From Pelodictyon phaeoclathratiforme BU-1 (GTDB lineage: Bacteria; Bacteroidota; Chlorobiia; Chlorobiales; Chlorobiaceae): 64,000 nucleotides of DNA. The stretch covers positions 370,501 to 434,500 of the forward strand of contig NC_011060.1 in the NCBI RefSeq assembly GCF_000020645.1, written 5' to 3'. Shown in pieces: positions 33,907-42,791 of this stretch. A program made the position numbers and the translations under genes. The notes beneath the pieces were generated by a model. That model saw nothing but the letters and a program-made list of their open reading frames with translations. It was not told the origin of the DNA and did not search any database. Numbering within the stretch: position 1 is the first letter of the stretch; each line of letters opens with the position of its first letter.

Positions 33907-35748
33907 TCAGGCAGGAGCGCCATTCTCCCCGATGTGGAGCGTTTGTTCGGGGTGCTGGAGCAGGTAGAGCTTGTAGTAGAGCCCTCTTTTTGCGAGCAGC
34001 TCCTGGTGATTGCCGCTCTCTCTGATCACCCCTTTGTGCAAGACAATAATCCTGTCCGCTTTCTGGACGGTGGAAAGCCGGTGAGCAATAATAATAGAGG
34101 TGCGTTCACTCATCAGGCGGGCAGTTGCTGCGTCAATAAGGGATTCAGTTTCTGTGTCAACTGAACTGGTGGCCTCATCGAGCACAAGGATTTCCGGATT
34201 GTAGAGGAGTGCACGGACAAAGGCGATCAACTGTTTCTGCCCAGAGGAGAGGCCAGTGCCGTTTTCAAGTACCCTGTACTGGTAACCTCCGGGGAGCTGG
34301 TCAATAAAGCGGTCAGCACCGACAATTCGCGCCGCTTCCCTCATCTCCTCATCTGTGACATCAGGTTTGCCAAAGGCGAGGTTTTCGCGTATGGTGCCAG
34401 AAAAGAGAAAGACATCCTGCATGACCACACCAATCAGTTTTCTTACCGAGTGTTCAGCTATATCGGACAGCTCTATACTGTCAATGCTCACCGACCCTTT
34501 TGCAAAGGGGTAGAGGCGGGAGAGAATATTGATCAGCGTGGTTTTGCCGCTTCCTGTTGCGCCGACAATGGCAATTTTTTCTCCATGCCGGATAGTAAAG
34601 GAGATATCTTTCAGTATCCAGTTTTCGCTCTCATAGGCGAACCAGACGTTCTTGAACGCGATGCTCTCTTTGAAGCACTCAATCTCCCTCTTTCCTGCAG
34701 GCTCTTCTATTCCTTCCTTTTCATCAAGGAGACGGATGATGCGGTCTGAGCTGGCAATAGCGGTCTGAATAACGTTGAATCGGTCAGAAAGATGCTGCAA
34801 GGGACGGAAAAAAAGCCAGATATACTGGACAAATGAGATAACCACTCCGATGGAGAGATCAGCCTTGAGCAGGCGGACTCCGCTGTACCAGATGACGAGG
34901 CCGGCAGCGGCAGAGCTGAGTGTCTCAATCAGTGGATAATAGATTGAAAAATAGAGGACTGTCCGGATGTTGGCATCCCGGTGATCGGCATTGATCGAGG
35001 CATATTTTCGCCCTTCGCGCTCTTCACGGTTAAAAAGCTGGACGATGCTCATGCCGGTGAGATGTTCCTGAAAAAAGGTGTTCAGACGGGCCTGATGGGT
35101 AAGCACATCCTGAAAGGCAATTCTTACCCTGTTTTTGAAAGCGATGGTCGCCCAGATCATCAGGGGAAGAATACTGAGAACGATAAGGGTCAACTGCCAG
35201 TCGATCCACGCCATCAGTACCACGATGAAAAAGAGCTGCAGAAGGTCACCAAGAATGGTGATGATGCCGCTGGAGAGCATTTCGTTCAGTGATTCCACAT
35301 CACCGGTTGTACGGGTGATCAGCCGGCCTATCGGGTTTCGGTCATAAAACCGTGCCGGAAGCTTCTGCAGGTGTCTGAAAATATCCATTCGGATGTCCAA
35401 AACAGCCTTTTGACCGATAATCTGGGTCATCCAGGTCGTGATAAACTGCTTGATGCCATCAAGAAGAATGGCGCCTGCAAGAAAAATACTGATAACGGTA
35501 AGTCCCTTGAGATTGCCATGGGCGATATAGTCGTCAATGGCGATCTTTGTCAGATACGGGCGCAGCGGGCCGAGAAAAGAGCCAGCGATGGTGATGGCGA
35601 TAGCCCAGGCAACAAGAGTCCTGTAGGGTTTGATATACCCTAAAAGGCGAGAAACAATGTAGAAGTCAACCGATCGTTTTTTCCCTTTCTGCAGGGTCTC
35701 ATCCTGCTGAGGCCGGAAACTTGCTCTTCTCCCGGGGCTGTTACTCAT
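33907..35748 (-). CDS. ABC exporter, MsbA-type (fused membrane and ATPase domains)
   Basis: 613 aa. Six transmembrane helices with the exporter motif LPARFYDRNPIGRLITRTTG, then the ATPase: Walker A VGATGSGKTTL, Q-loop VMQDVFLFSGTIRENLAFG, signature LSSGQKQLIAFVRALL, Walker B PEILVLDEATSSVD and H-loop IIIAHRLSTVQKA. The signature reads LSSGQ rather than LSGGQ. It probably flips a lipid, LPS precursor or drug. ATG 35748 overlaps the glmM stop by 8 bp; the longer frame to 35784 is less likely. Confidence 0.88.
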   Translation of the reverse strand: MSNSPGRRASFRPQQDETLQKGKKRSVDFYIVSRLLGYIKPYRTLVAWAIAITIAGSFLGPLRPYLTKIAIDDYIAHGNLKGLTVISIFLAGAILLDGIKQFITTWMTQIIGQKAVLDIRMDIFRHLQKLPARFYDRNPIGRLITRTTGDVESLNEMLSSGIITILGDLLQLFFIVVLMAWIDWQLTLIVLSILPLMIWATIAFKNRVRIAFQDVLTHQARLNTFFQEHLTGMSIVQLFNREEREGRKYASINADHRDANIRTVLYFSIYYPLIETLSSAAAGLVIWYSGVRLLKADLSIGVVISFVQYIWLFFRPLQHLSDRFNVIQTAIASSDRIIRLLDEKEGIEEPAGKREIECFKESIAFKNVWFAYESENWILKDISFTIRHGEKIAIVGATGSGKTTLINILSRLYPFAKGSVSIDSIELSDIAEHSVRKLIGVVMQDVFLFSGTIRENLAFGKPDVTDEEMREAARIVGADRFIDQLPGGYQYRVLENGTGLSSGQKQLIAFVRALLYNPEILVLDEATSSVDTETESLIDAATARLMSERTSIIIAHRLSTVQKADRIIVLHKGVIRESGNHQELLAKRGLYYKLYLLQHPEQTLHIGENGAPA

Positions 35749-37177
35749 GACTCTCAATACCCGCGACTCTTTGTTCAATTTCATGCTTCAGTTCGCTTGC
35801 CAGCTCATCAGCTCCTGTTTTTGAGGGCGCCTCAGCATAGATGCGTATGATGGGTTCCGTATTGGAAGGGCGCAGATGAACCCAACTGTCAGCAAAATCA
35901 AGTTTAAGTCCGTCAAGCCGGTTTGCTGCTGCGCTGTGGTAGTGGCTGGCAATATCGGTGAAGAGTTTTTCAAGCGCAGCACGGCTGGTAGAACCGAGCA
36001 CAATTTTCTGTTTCGACATAAAATAGTCGGGAAAGGTACGCCGGAACTCGGACAGCGAACCACCCCCGTTCTCACTGCGCCAGAGAGTAAAGGCTTGTAC
36101 GATAAGTGCGATACCGACCAGAGCGTCCCTGCCGTAATGCAGTTCCGGAAGGATGACCCCCCCGTTTCCTTCACCGCCAATAACAGCACCCACCTCTTTC
36201 ATCATCTCGCTGACGTTGGCCTCTCCAATTTTTGCGCTGTAGCACGCCACACCATGTTTTGCTGCAATATCGCGCAGTGCCCGACTGCTCGAAAGATTGT
36301 TTACCACCGCTCCGATTTTGTGCTTCAGGTAAAAATCAGCGCAGGCAACCAGCGTGTACTCCTCTCCGAAAAGCGAGCCATCTTCGCAGAGCAGGGCAAG
36401 CCGGTCTACGTCAGGATCAACAATCAGGGCAAAATCGCAGCCACTCTCCTTGAGTGCGGCGATGGTGGTGGAAAGATTTTCCTCGATGGGCTCGGGATTG
36501 CGCGGAAAAAGTCCGCTGCCGCCACAGGCAACCTCAACAATGTTCTTGATACCCAGTTCAGTGCAAAGCCGGGGAATAATTGAGGCTCCAGCCCCTTCAA
36601 CGCAGTCAACAAGTACCCGGAACTGCTCTTTTTCAATGGTTGTGGTATCAATACAGGGGAGATCGAGCACTTTTTTGATATGCAGTTCGTCATACTGCTC
36701 ATTTTGGGAGAGTGTGCCGATCCTGTCCCAGTGTGCATGGACAAACAACTCCTTTTCAGCAATGGCAAGCAGCTCATCAACCTCTTCGGCGCCGAGGAAT
36801 TCGCCCTTGTGGTTGAGCATTTTCAGTGCATTCCAGGCAACAGGGTTGTGTGAAGCGGTAATGATCAGTCCTCCGTCGGCACCCTCCCCTGTAACAGCAA
36901 GTTCAACGGTTGGTGTTGTTGCAATGCCGAGATCAACAACATCGCATCCGCAAAGCAGCAGCGTACTGCTGACCAGATCCCCGATTGCCTTGCCTGTCGG
37001 ACGGGTATCGCGGCCAATGACAATCGTTGGCTTTTTTCCAGAATGGTTTTTGCCACATCTCTCTTTCTGACGAAAGACAAGGGAGGCAAAAGCCATCGCA
37101 AATGCTGTGAGATTTTTTGGGGTCAGGCTTTCGCCGACAATACCCCTTATACCGGAAACGCTGATCATCAGACTCAT
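35741..37177 (-). CDS. glmM: Phosphoglucosamine mutase/phosphohexomutase
   Basis: 478 aa. ISVSGIRGIVGESLTP at the N-terminus, the phosphoserine loop ITASHNPVAWNALKM, the metal loop VDPDVDRLAL, sugar-binding GGEGNGGVILP and the phosphate-binding RPSNTEPIIRIY are in order. It makes GlcN-1-P for UDP-GlcNAc, or acts on mannose-/glucose-phosphates. The frame runs on to 37360 with non-conserved residues; ATG 37177 is chosen. An rpsT promoter lies divergently about 220 bp away. Confidence 0.82.
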   Translation of the reverse strand: MSLMISVSGIRGIVGESLTPKNLTAFAMAFASLVFRQKERCGKNHSGKKPTIVIGRDTRPTGKAIGDLVSSTLLLCGCDVVDLGIATTPTVELAVTGEGADGGLIITASHNPVAWNALKMLNHKGEFLGAEEVDELLAIAEKELFVHAHWDRIGTLSQNEQYDELHIKKVLDLPCIDTTTIEKEQFRVLVDCVEGAGASIIPRLCTELGIKNIVEVACGGSGLFPRNPEPIEENLSTTIAALKESGCDFALIVDPDVDRLALLCEDGSLFGEEYTLVACADFYLKHKIGAVVNNLSSSRALRDIAAKHGVACYSAKIGEANVSEMMKEVGAVIGGEGNGGVILPELHYGRDALVGIALIVQAFTLWRSENGGGSLSEFRRTFPDYFMSKQKIVLGSTSRAALEKLFTDIASHYHSAAANRLDGLKLDFADSWVHLRPSNTEPIIRIYAEAPSKTGADELASELKHEIEQRVAGIESHE

Positions 37178-37395
37178 AACAAGATTGGTAACGGTGGTTA
37201 AAATTTTGCCCAATATACAGAAAAAAAGAGGTATGAACATGCAGGATGGGAGGGAGGGAGTCTTGTCATTGAGAAGTGCAGATGAAGAGGGTCGTGCAGG
37301 TGGGGTGATGGATACAGGGGAGTGCAGCAGAGGGTTAACGGGTGGAGAGATCTGCCGCATAGAGAGCTGAGAGAGGAGAGGGGGAGAAAATACTT

Positions 37396-37423
37396 TTGAA
37401 TGTTTGCAGGTTTCTTCTATATT
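37396..37423 (+). promoter_or_regulatory. Predicted promoter of rpsT
   Basis: TTGAAT, 16-nt spacer, TATATT. The following ATTATATGCC resembles the sequence after the promoter at 41520. Confidence 0.6.
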
Positions 37424-37468
37424 ATATGCCTTTTGTTATTCAACAATATATTACTAACAGCACCTTAT

Positions 37469-37744
37469 ATGCCTTTACACAAATCGGCTGAAAAAAGATT
37501 GCGGCAGTCAGAAAGAAGAAATGCCAGGAACAGATCAAGGAAAAAAGAGCTGAAAGTTCTTGTTAAAACCATGCAGAAACTGATTGATACCAGTGCGGAA
37601 AAGGCGGTCGTCGAAGTTGCCTACCGTTCAGCGGTTCAGAAGCTTGATCGTCTCGGGGTAAAGAATTACATTCATGCCAATAAAGCATCCCGCAAAAAGT
37701 CACAACTGACACGTCTGATGAACAGTTATGTGAAAGCTGACTAA
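37469..37744 (+). CDS. rpsT: 30S ribosomal protein S20
   Basis: 91 aa. MPLHKSAEKRLRQSERRNAR is the standard N-terminus, KAVVEVAYRSAVQKLDRLGV the middle and IHANKASRKKSQLTRLMNSY the C-terminal helix. ATG 37469 gives the normal length; the upstream 23 codons are not part of the protein. It has its own promoter and a small hairpin after the stop. Confidence 0.95.
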   Translation: MPLHKSAEKRLRQSERRNARNRSRKKELKVLVKTMQKLIDTSAEKAVVEVAYRSAVQKLDRLGVKNYIHANKASRKKSQLTRLMNSYVKAD

Positions 37745-37761
37745 AGCGAGAGAGCTTTTTT
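37743..37761 (+). terminator. Probable terminator after rpsT
   Basis: AAAGC-GAGAGA-GCTTT followed by TTTT. The stem is only five pairs but the T run is good. Confidence 0.55.
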
Positions 37762-37864
37762 TGGCGCGACCAATAGAGATCTTCATTGTCTGACATCCGG
37801 CCTCAAAAAGCCGCAGAGCATTTTCTGCAGTTGTTTTTCAGGCCGGGTTTCCATACCCTCTTTC

Positions 37865-38467
37865 ATGTTTGCATATTTTCGCGGCAAGCTTACTTCGGTA
37901 TTGCCAGAAGAGGTGGTTGTAGAGGTTTCCGGTATTGCTTACCAGTTTCTGATTTCAGCAGCCACACATCGTCAATTACCCGAACAGGGTAGTGAGGTGT
38001 TCCTTTTTTCACATCTTGTTGTCAGGGAAGATCTTCTGCAACTTTACGGCTTTTCGGGAGAAGAGGAGCGTCAATTGTTCCGGTTGCTTCTGCTCACTAC
38101 GGGTGTGGGACCCAAACTTGCCCTCGCCCTTCTTTCCGGATTATCAGTTCAGGATATTCACGACGCTATTCTGACCAATACTCCCGAACGCCTCTACGGT
38201 ATCACCGGTGTTGGAAAAAAGACGGCTGCAAGGATTATTCTTGAGTTACGCGATAAAGTTCTGAAACTTTCTCCTGTTTCTGCTCTTGCTTCTCCGGCCC
38301 GGCTTTCGTCAACCCTCTTGCGCGATGATGCCGTCAATGCTCTTGTAACTCTTGGATTTTCCAGAATCATTGTTCAAAAAGCTGTTGTAGCTATTCTCGA
38401 ACAAAACCCCGGATTGACAGTCGAAGAGGTGATCAAAGCAGCTCTCGTCTCAATTCATAACAGTTAG
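37865..38467 (+). CDS. ruvA: Holliday junction DNA helicase subunit RuvA
   Basis: Binds four-way junctions and recruits RuvB for branch migration. 200 aa. MFAYFRGKLTSVLPEEVVVE (domain I), HLVVREDLLQLYGF, two helix-hairpin-helix motifs (LLTTGVGPKLALALLSGLS and RLYGITGVGKKTAARIILEL), and a C-terminal RuvB-binding domain (DAVNALVTLGFSRIIVQKAV). 9 bp before folC. Confidence 0.96.
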   Translation: MFAYFRGKLTSVLPEEVVVEVSGIAYQFLISAATHRQLPEQGSEVFLFSHLVVREDLLQLYGFSGEEERQLFRLLLLTTGVGPKLALALLSGLSVQDIHDAILTNTPERLYGITGVGKKTAARIILELRDKVLKLSPVSALASPARLSSTLLRDDAVNALVTLGFSRIIVQKAVVAILEQNPGLTVEEVIKAALVSIHNS

Positions 38468-38476
38468 CAGATAACG

Positions 38477-39745
38477 GTGACCTACCAGGAAGCTCTCGAT
38501 TTTCTTTACCCACTGCATCGCTTCGGAATAAAACCAGGCCTTGAACGTGTTCGCACGTTGCTTGATCTTCATGGCTCACCGCAGAAGCGGTTGGGATTGC
38601 TTGTCCATATCGCCGGAACCAATGGCAAAGGGAGTGTTGCTGCGGCACTTGCCTCGATCTTTCAGGCTGCAGGTAAAAAGTGTGCACTCTATACCTCTCC
38701 GCATCTGGTCGATTTTACCGAGAGGATTCGTATCAATGGCTCCCGTATTCCACAGGAGAGAGTTGCCCACTACTGTACTCGTTTCCGTGATGCGGTTGTA
38801 GAAAATCACTCCACCTTTTTTGAGGCAACAACAGCCATCGCCTTTGCCTGGTTTGCCGATGAAGGCGTTGATGTTACCATCCTTGAGACCGGCATGGGCG
38901 GAAGGCTTGATGCAACCAATGTTGTGCACTCTGATTATGTGGTGATTACAACAATCGCTCTTGATCACACGGACTGGCTTGGCGGGACGCTACCCCTTAT
39001 TGCTGCTGAAAAAGCGGCTATTATCAAAAAAGGGAGCAGGGTATTTACTGCTGTATCCCGGCAGGAAGCCCTTCTTCCGATACAAACGATGGCGGAATTG
39101 TGTGATGCACCACTTTTTGTTTATGGAAAAGATGCACTCAGTACCATTATTTCTGCTCAACCGGGAGTGCTTGAGCTTGAGGTTACGACAGCGTCCCGAA
39201 AGTATCGAGGCTTGAAGGTACCCCTTACCGGATCGTTTCATGCCGCCAACGTCTCCCTTGCCGTTATGGTGGCGGAAGACACCGGCATTGCTGCCGAACA
39301 GATCTCTTCGGGGCTTGAACGGTTATTGCAGACCGGGTACCGCGCAAGGCTGGAACAGATTGGTATGAATCCCGCCATACTTCTTGACGTATCGCATAAT
39401 CCTGATGGTATGCGAGAAACCGTCAACACTCTTCTTTCTTTCCGGAAAAAATACCGCCGGATCTCTGTTGTGCTTGGTCTGGCTTCAGACAAGGATGCCA
39501 GGGCGGTTATCCGGGAACTGCATCGTCTTGAATGCTCTTTTGTTCTTGTCAATATTCCCTCGGAGCGCTCAGTTTCAGCCGAAGTACTCAGCTCAATATG
39601 TCAGGAAGAGGGCTCAGCGGCAACTGTATGCGCTACCGGCAGAGAAGGGCTTGCTTATCTGTTGTCAAGGGCAGGTGCTGATGATTTGATTCTTGTGACA
39701 GGCTCGTTCTATCTTGCAGGTGAGATTATCGCTACGGGAAGATGA
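38477..39745 (+). CDS. folC: Bifunctional folylpolyglutamate synthase/dihydrofolate synthase
   Basis: Adds glutamate to dihydropteroate and to folates. 422 aa with the Mur-ligase fold. P-loop HIAGTNGKGSVAAALAS, YTSPHLVDFTERIRINGS, ILETGMGGRLDATNVV, and C-terminal LLDVSHNPDGMRETVNTLL. The start is GTG at 38477, giving MTYQEALDFLYPLHRFGIKP, the typical N-terminus. Confidence 0.95.
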   Translation: MTYQEALDFLYPLHRFGIKPGLERVRTLLDLHGSPQKRLGLLVHIAGTNGKGSVAAALASIFQAAGKKCALYTSPHLVDFTERIRINGSRIPQERVAHYCTRFRDAVVENHSTFFEATTAIAFAWFADEGVDVTILETGMGGRLDATNVVHSDYVVITTIALDHTDWLGGTLPLIAAEKAAIIKKGSRVFTAVSRQEALLPIQTMAELCDAPLFVYGKDALSTIISAQPGVLELEVTTASRKYRGLKVPLTGSFHAANVSLAVMVAEDTGIAAEQISSGLERLLQTGYRARLEQIGMNPAILLDVSHNPDGMRETVNTLLSFRKKYRRISVVLGLASDKDARAVIRELHRLECSFVLVNIPSERSVSAEVLSSICQEEGSAATVCATGREGLAYLLSRAGADDLILVTGSFYLAGEIIATGR

Positions 39746-40064
39746 TAATACGCTGGTGTGAAGAACGCTTTTTTGTCGAAATTTTTTTATATTCTACACG
39801 AGCCACTGAAATTCTTCGTGTGTTGAAAGGAACATCCCGTTCCATAATTCCTTACCGTGCTTATCCCGTTTTCAATTATAGATAGTCTTCCCTGGTCATC
39901 TTCTTTTTCCTGCTTTCATGGTACATGATGAAGCGTTAAGAGGTAATCTTCCGATAATGTATTGTACGCATTACTGGTTATGGTGCAGGGATACTCACCG
40001 GTGGGGTGAGATGGGTTCACTATTTTATTGCCTTTTTAAATAACAAGCGTTGAATACAATCAAA
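39746..40064 (+). other. Leader region between folC and rho
   Basis: About 320 bp with no confirmed gene. A 46-codon frame begins at 39742 by overlapping the folC stop as ATGA (MIIRWCEERFFVEIFLYSTR at its start) and ends near 39882; no relative is known to me. A TATATT box at 39788 has no good -35. rho mRNAs often have long leaders for autoregulation, but nothing specific is seen here. Confidence 0.45.
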
Positions 40065-41354
40065 ATGTCGAACAATTCGGTTTGTAAAGGTCTGGACATC
40101 AATATGCTCCAGAAAAAGAAGGTTTCTGAACTGCATGTTTTAGCCAAAGAGCTTGGAGTGATGGCTGCCGGTTTGCGAAAGGAGGAGCTGATTTTCAAGA
40201 TTATTGAGGCGCAGTCACAGAAAAATACCGACTCCGAAAGCGGTAACGTCATGGTCAACACCGGCGTTCTGCAGGTCATCCCGGAAGGTTACGGCTTTTT
40301 ACGGTCAGCCAATTACAACTACCTTTCCTCTCCTGACGATATTTATGTATCCCCGTCCCAGATCAAGCGATTTAACATGCGTACCGGTGATACCGTCTCC
40401 GGACAAGTAAGGGCTCCAAAGGAGGGAGAACGCTTTTTTGCCTTGCTGAAGATCAACACCATTGATGGTAACGACCCTGAAATTACACGAGAGCGCCCCT
40501 ACTTCGAAAATCTGACCCCCCTTTTTCCGCGAGAGCGCCTCAAGCTCGAAACCAAGCAGTCGGAAGCATGTGGCCGCATCATGGATATTTTTACCCCTAT
40601 CGGTAAAGGGCAGAGAGGCCTGATTGTGGCGCAGCCGAAAACCGGCAAAACGATGTTGTTGCAGATGATTGCCAATGCCATTATCAAAAATCATCCAGAG
40701 GTCTACCTTATTGTGCTGCTTATCGACGAACGCCCTGAAGAGGTGACCGACATGGCCCGGAGTGTTCCGGCAGAAGTGGTAAGCTCCACCTTTGATGAGG
40801 ATCCCGAACGTCACGTTCTTGTAGCCGATATGGTGCTTGAAAAGGCGAAGCGGCTTGTGGAGGTTGGTCGTGATGTGGTGGTGCTGCTCGATTCCATTAC
40901 ACGGCTTGCAAGGGCTCACAATACCATCATTCCCCATTCAGGAAAAATCCTGTCAGGTGGTATCGATGCCAATGCCCTTACCAAACCGAAACGCTTCTTT
41001 GGTGCAGCCCGTAATATCGAGGAAGGCGGAAGCCTGACCATTATTGCCACCGCGCTTATTGATACCGGTTCCCGCATGGATGATGTTATTTTCGAAGAGT
41101 TCAAAGGAACAGGCAATATGGAGCTTCTGCTCGACCGTCGGCTTTCTGAGCGTCGTATTTTCCCATCCATTGATATTCTTCGCTCCAGTACCCGTAAGGA
41201 AGAGCTGCTCTTTACACAGGAAGAGCTTTCAAGGACATGGTTGCTCAGAAAATACCTTGCCGACAAGAACCCTATCGAGTGCATGGAGTTCATGCGTGAG
41301 AAAATGGCTGACACCAAGGATAACAAGGACTTTTTCAAATACATGAATGCCTGA
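40065..41354 (+). CDS. rho: Transcription termination factor Rho
   Basis: Hexameric RNA helicase ending transcripts. About 429 aa. N-terminal Rho_N helix domain (KKKVSELHVLAKELGVMAAG), cold-shock-like RNA-binding domain (VIPEGYGFLRSANYNYLSSP), Walker A GLIVAQPKTGKTMLLQ, Walker B VVVLLDSITRLARAHN, the Q-loop region GKILSGGIDANALTKPKRFF and R-loop. ATG 40065 is used; TTG 40050 and ATG 40104 are alternatives. Confidence 0.97.
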   Translation: MSNNSVCKGLDINMLQKKKVSELHVLAKELGVMAAGLRKEELIFKIIEAQSQKNTDSESGNVMVNTGVLQVIPEGYGFLRSANYNYLSSPDDIYVSPSQIKRFNMRTGDTVSGQVRAPKEGERFFALLKINTIDGNDPEITRERPYFENLTPLFPRERLKLETKQSEACGRIMDIFTPIGKGQRGLIVAQPKTGKTMLLQMIANAIIKNHPEVYLIVLLIDERPEEVTDMARSVPAEVVSSTFDEDPERHVLVADMVLEKAKRLVEVGRDVVVLLDSITRLARAHNTIIPHSGKILSGGIDANALTKPKRFFGAARNIEEGGSLTIIATALIDTGSRMDDVIFEEFKGTGNMELLLDRRLSERRIFPSIDILRSSTRKEELLFTQEELSRTWLLRKYLADKNPIECMEFMREKMADTKDNKDFFKYMNA

Positions 41355-41519
41355 AGAGGGTATTGCCCCCGATCAGCGATACGACAAGAGAGATCCTCGC
41401 AGGGCAGCATTCGACCTCTTGATGCAAAGAAGAGACTCTCTTCCGTTCGTGCATCGGAGTGTTTCCTGTCGATAGTCTCTCCTGCGACAACATTTTATGA
41501 AAAGAGTAGGAATAATTAT

Positions 41520-41547
41520 TTGCAGTTCTGAAAAAAGTTTCTATATT
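41520..41547 (+). promoter_or_regulatory. Predicted promoter of the basic-protein/tRNA unit
   Basis: TTGCAG, 16-nt spacer, TATATT. The bases TTTCTATATTATCTGCC closely match TTCTATATTATATGCC before rpsT. Confidence 0.6.
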
Positions 41548-41583
41548 ATCTGCCTTTAAAACAAGAGGAAAGACACTTACTAT

Positions 41584-41691
41584 ATGCCCTGCGGAAAAAA
41601 GAGAAAACGTCATAAAATGGCGGTACACAAGCGCAAAAAGATGCGCCGTAAGAATCGGCACAAGAAGCGCCAGAGATACCAGAATAAGTAA
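41584..41691 (+). CDS. Small basic AURKAIP1/COX24-family protein, probably ribosome-associated
   Basis: 35 aa: MPCGKKRKRHKMAVHKRKKM, then RRKNRHKKRQRYQNK. Over half the residues are Lys, Arg or His. The K(R)KRHKMA.HKRKK.RRKNRHKK pattern is that of the AURKAIP1/COX24 domain known from mitochondrial ribosomal protein mS38 and from very short proteins in Bacteroidetes/Chlorobi. It has its own promoter and an AGAGGAAAG site 13 nt before the ATG, and is followed in 32 bp by two tRNAs. It probably binds rRNA. It is easily missed because of its length. Confidence 0.8.
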   Translation: MPCGKKRKRHKMAVHKRKKMRRKNRHKKRQRYQNK

Positions 41692-41723
41692 GTTCCGGTA
41701 CTCCAGTACCATGGTTACAGGTT

Positions 41724-41796
41724 GAGAATATAGCTCAGTCGGTAGAGCATCTGCCTTTTAAGCAGAGGGTCGAAGGTTCGAGTCCTTCTATTCTCA
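41724..41796 (+). tRNA. tRNA-Lys (anticodon UUU)
   Basis: Cloverleaf: acceptor stem GAGAATA/TATTCTC, D arm with AGCTCAGTCGGTAGAGC, anticodon stem TCTGC/GCAGA with loop CTTTTAA, T arm GAAGGTTCGAGTCCTTC. The discriminator base is A and CCA is not encoded. Confidence 0.97.
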
Positions 41797-41830
41797 CTGA
41801 CTGCTGGTTTGAATTCAGTAGTTAAGACAA

Positions 41831-41912
41831 GCCCGAGTGGTGAAATTGGTAGACACACTATCTTGAGGGGGTAGCGCCGAAAGGTGTAGGAGTTCGAATC
41901 TCCTCTCGGGCA
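41831..41912 (+). tRNA. tRNA-Leu (anticodon GAG)
   Basis: Acceptor stem GCCCGAG/CTCGGGC, anticodon stem CTATC/GGTAG with loop TTGAGGG, a long variable arm (CGCCGAAAGGTGT) typical of class II tRNAs, and T arm GGAGTTCGAATCTCC. Discriminator A; CCA not encoded. Confidence 0.95.
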
Positions 41913-41923
41913 CTTGTTTTTTT

Positions 41924-41953
41924 CAGAAAAGCCGCTTCAAAGCGGCTTTTCTG
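41924..41953 (+). terminator. Strong terminator after the tRNA pair
   Basis: A perfect 14-bp stem: CAGAAAAGCCGCTT and AAGCGGCTTTTCTG around CA. The descending arm itself holds TTTT. A-rich and T-rich arms suggest it can act in both directions. Confidence 0.85.
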
Positions 41954-42010
41954 ATTAAAGTGAAATTTTTATTGCACATGGTAGTGCAATGGCTATCAGG
42001 AGAAACTGCT

Positions 42011-42760
42011 ATGGATATTGCTGTCTGTCTCTGTCAGGTACCCGATACCGCCTCGGTTATCACCGTTCTTGATGGAGCTGTTGACCTCTCAAGAGTTCAT
42101 GAGGTGATGAATCCCTTCGACGAGTATGCTCTTGAAGAAGCGGTACGTCTCAAAGAGCGTTTTGAAGGGAGTGTTGTGACCCTCTTCTGCGTAGCTCCCC
42201 CCTCAGCAAAAGAGATGCTCCGCAAAGCCCTTGCCCTGGGTGGAGATAGGGCTGTACTGATAAGCGGTACAAAAGAGCCATCAGATCCCTTTCAGACCGC
42301 CTTGCTTCTCAGCCGTGCAATTTCTGCCTGTTACGCGACGGCTCTTCCGGATCTTATTTTTTGCGGTAAGCACTCAACCGACTTTCAAAGCGCCCAGGTT
42401 CCACTGATGCTTGCCGAACTGCTTGATCTTGCATCGGTCAGCGCCATTATCAAACTGAACGCATCAACTGAGGGCATTCAGGTTGAGCGTGAAATTGAGG
42501 GGGGCATTGAATTGCTCGATCTTCACTATCCGGCACTCTTCAGCGTTGAAAAAGGGTTGAATGTGCCGCGTAAAACGACGATCAAAGCGGTCATTGAAGC
42601 GCGAAAAAAACCGATTGATCATCTATCCCTCACGCTTAGCGAGAGCCCTTTTGTCGCCATTACCGCCATGAAGCCCCTGATAAGGAAAAAACAGTGTCGA
42701 TTTGTGTCGGACGCAAAAGAGCTGATCCGGCTGCTCGGTCATGAAGAGGCTCTATTCTGA
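42011..42760 (+). CDS. etfB: Electron transfer flavoprotein beta subunit
   Basis: 249 aa. MDIAVCLCQVPDTASVITVL, then VMNPFDEYALEEAVRLKERF, VTLFCVAPPSAKEMLRKALA and LIFCGKHSTDFQSAQVPLML are EtfB landmarks (the NPFDE and the AMP/FAD loop). ATG 42011 follows AGGAGAAA. It pairs with EtfA to pass electrons between a flavin dehydrogenase and a quinone or other carrier. No dehydrogenase or ETF-quinone oxidoreductase is nearby, so the partner is unknown. Confidence 0.88.
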   Translation: MDIAVCLCQVPDTASVITVLDGAVDLSRVHEVMNPFDEYALEEAVRLKERFEGSVVTLFCVAPPSAKEMLRKALALGGDRAVLISGTKEPSDPFQTALLLSRAISACYATALPDLIFCGKHSTDFQSAQVPLMLAELLDLASVSAIIKLNASTEGIQVEREIEGGIELLDLHYPALFSVEKGLNVPRKTTIKAVIEARKKPIDHLSLTLSESPFVAITAMKPLIRKKQCRFVSDAKELIRLLGHEEALF

Positions 42761-42791
42761 GCTGAGAGGAAAAAGAGGAGGCAATAAGGCT

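Noticed and set aside
39766..39793. Promoter for rho at the TATATT box
   Set aside because: At 16-17 nt upstream the sequence is CGCTTT or ACGCTT, not a -35 box, and TTGTCG is only 9 nt away.
41335..41712. 125-codon minus-strand frame between rho and the tRNAs
   Set aside because: It is antisense to the 35-aa basic protein gene and its promoter; no family pattern or ribosome site.
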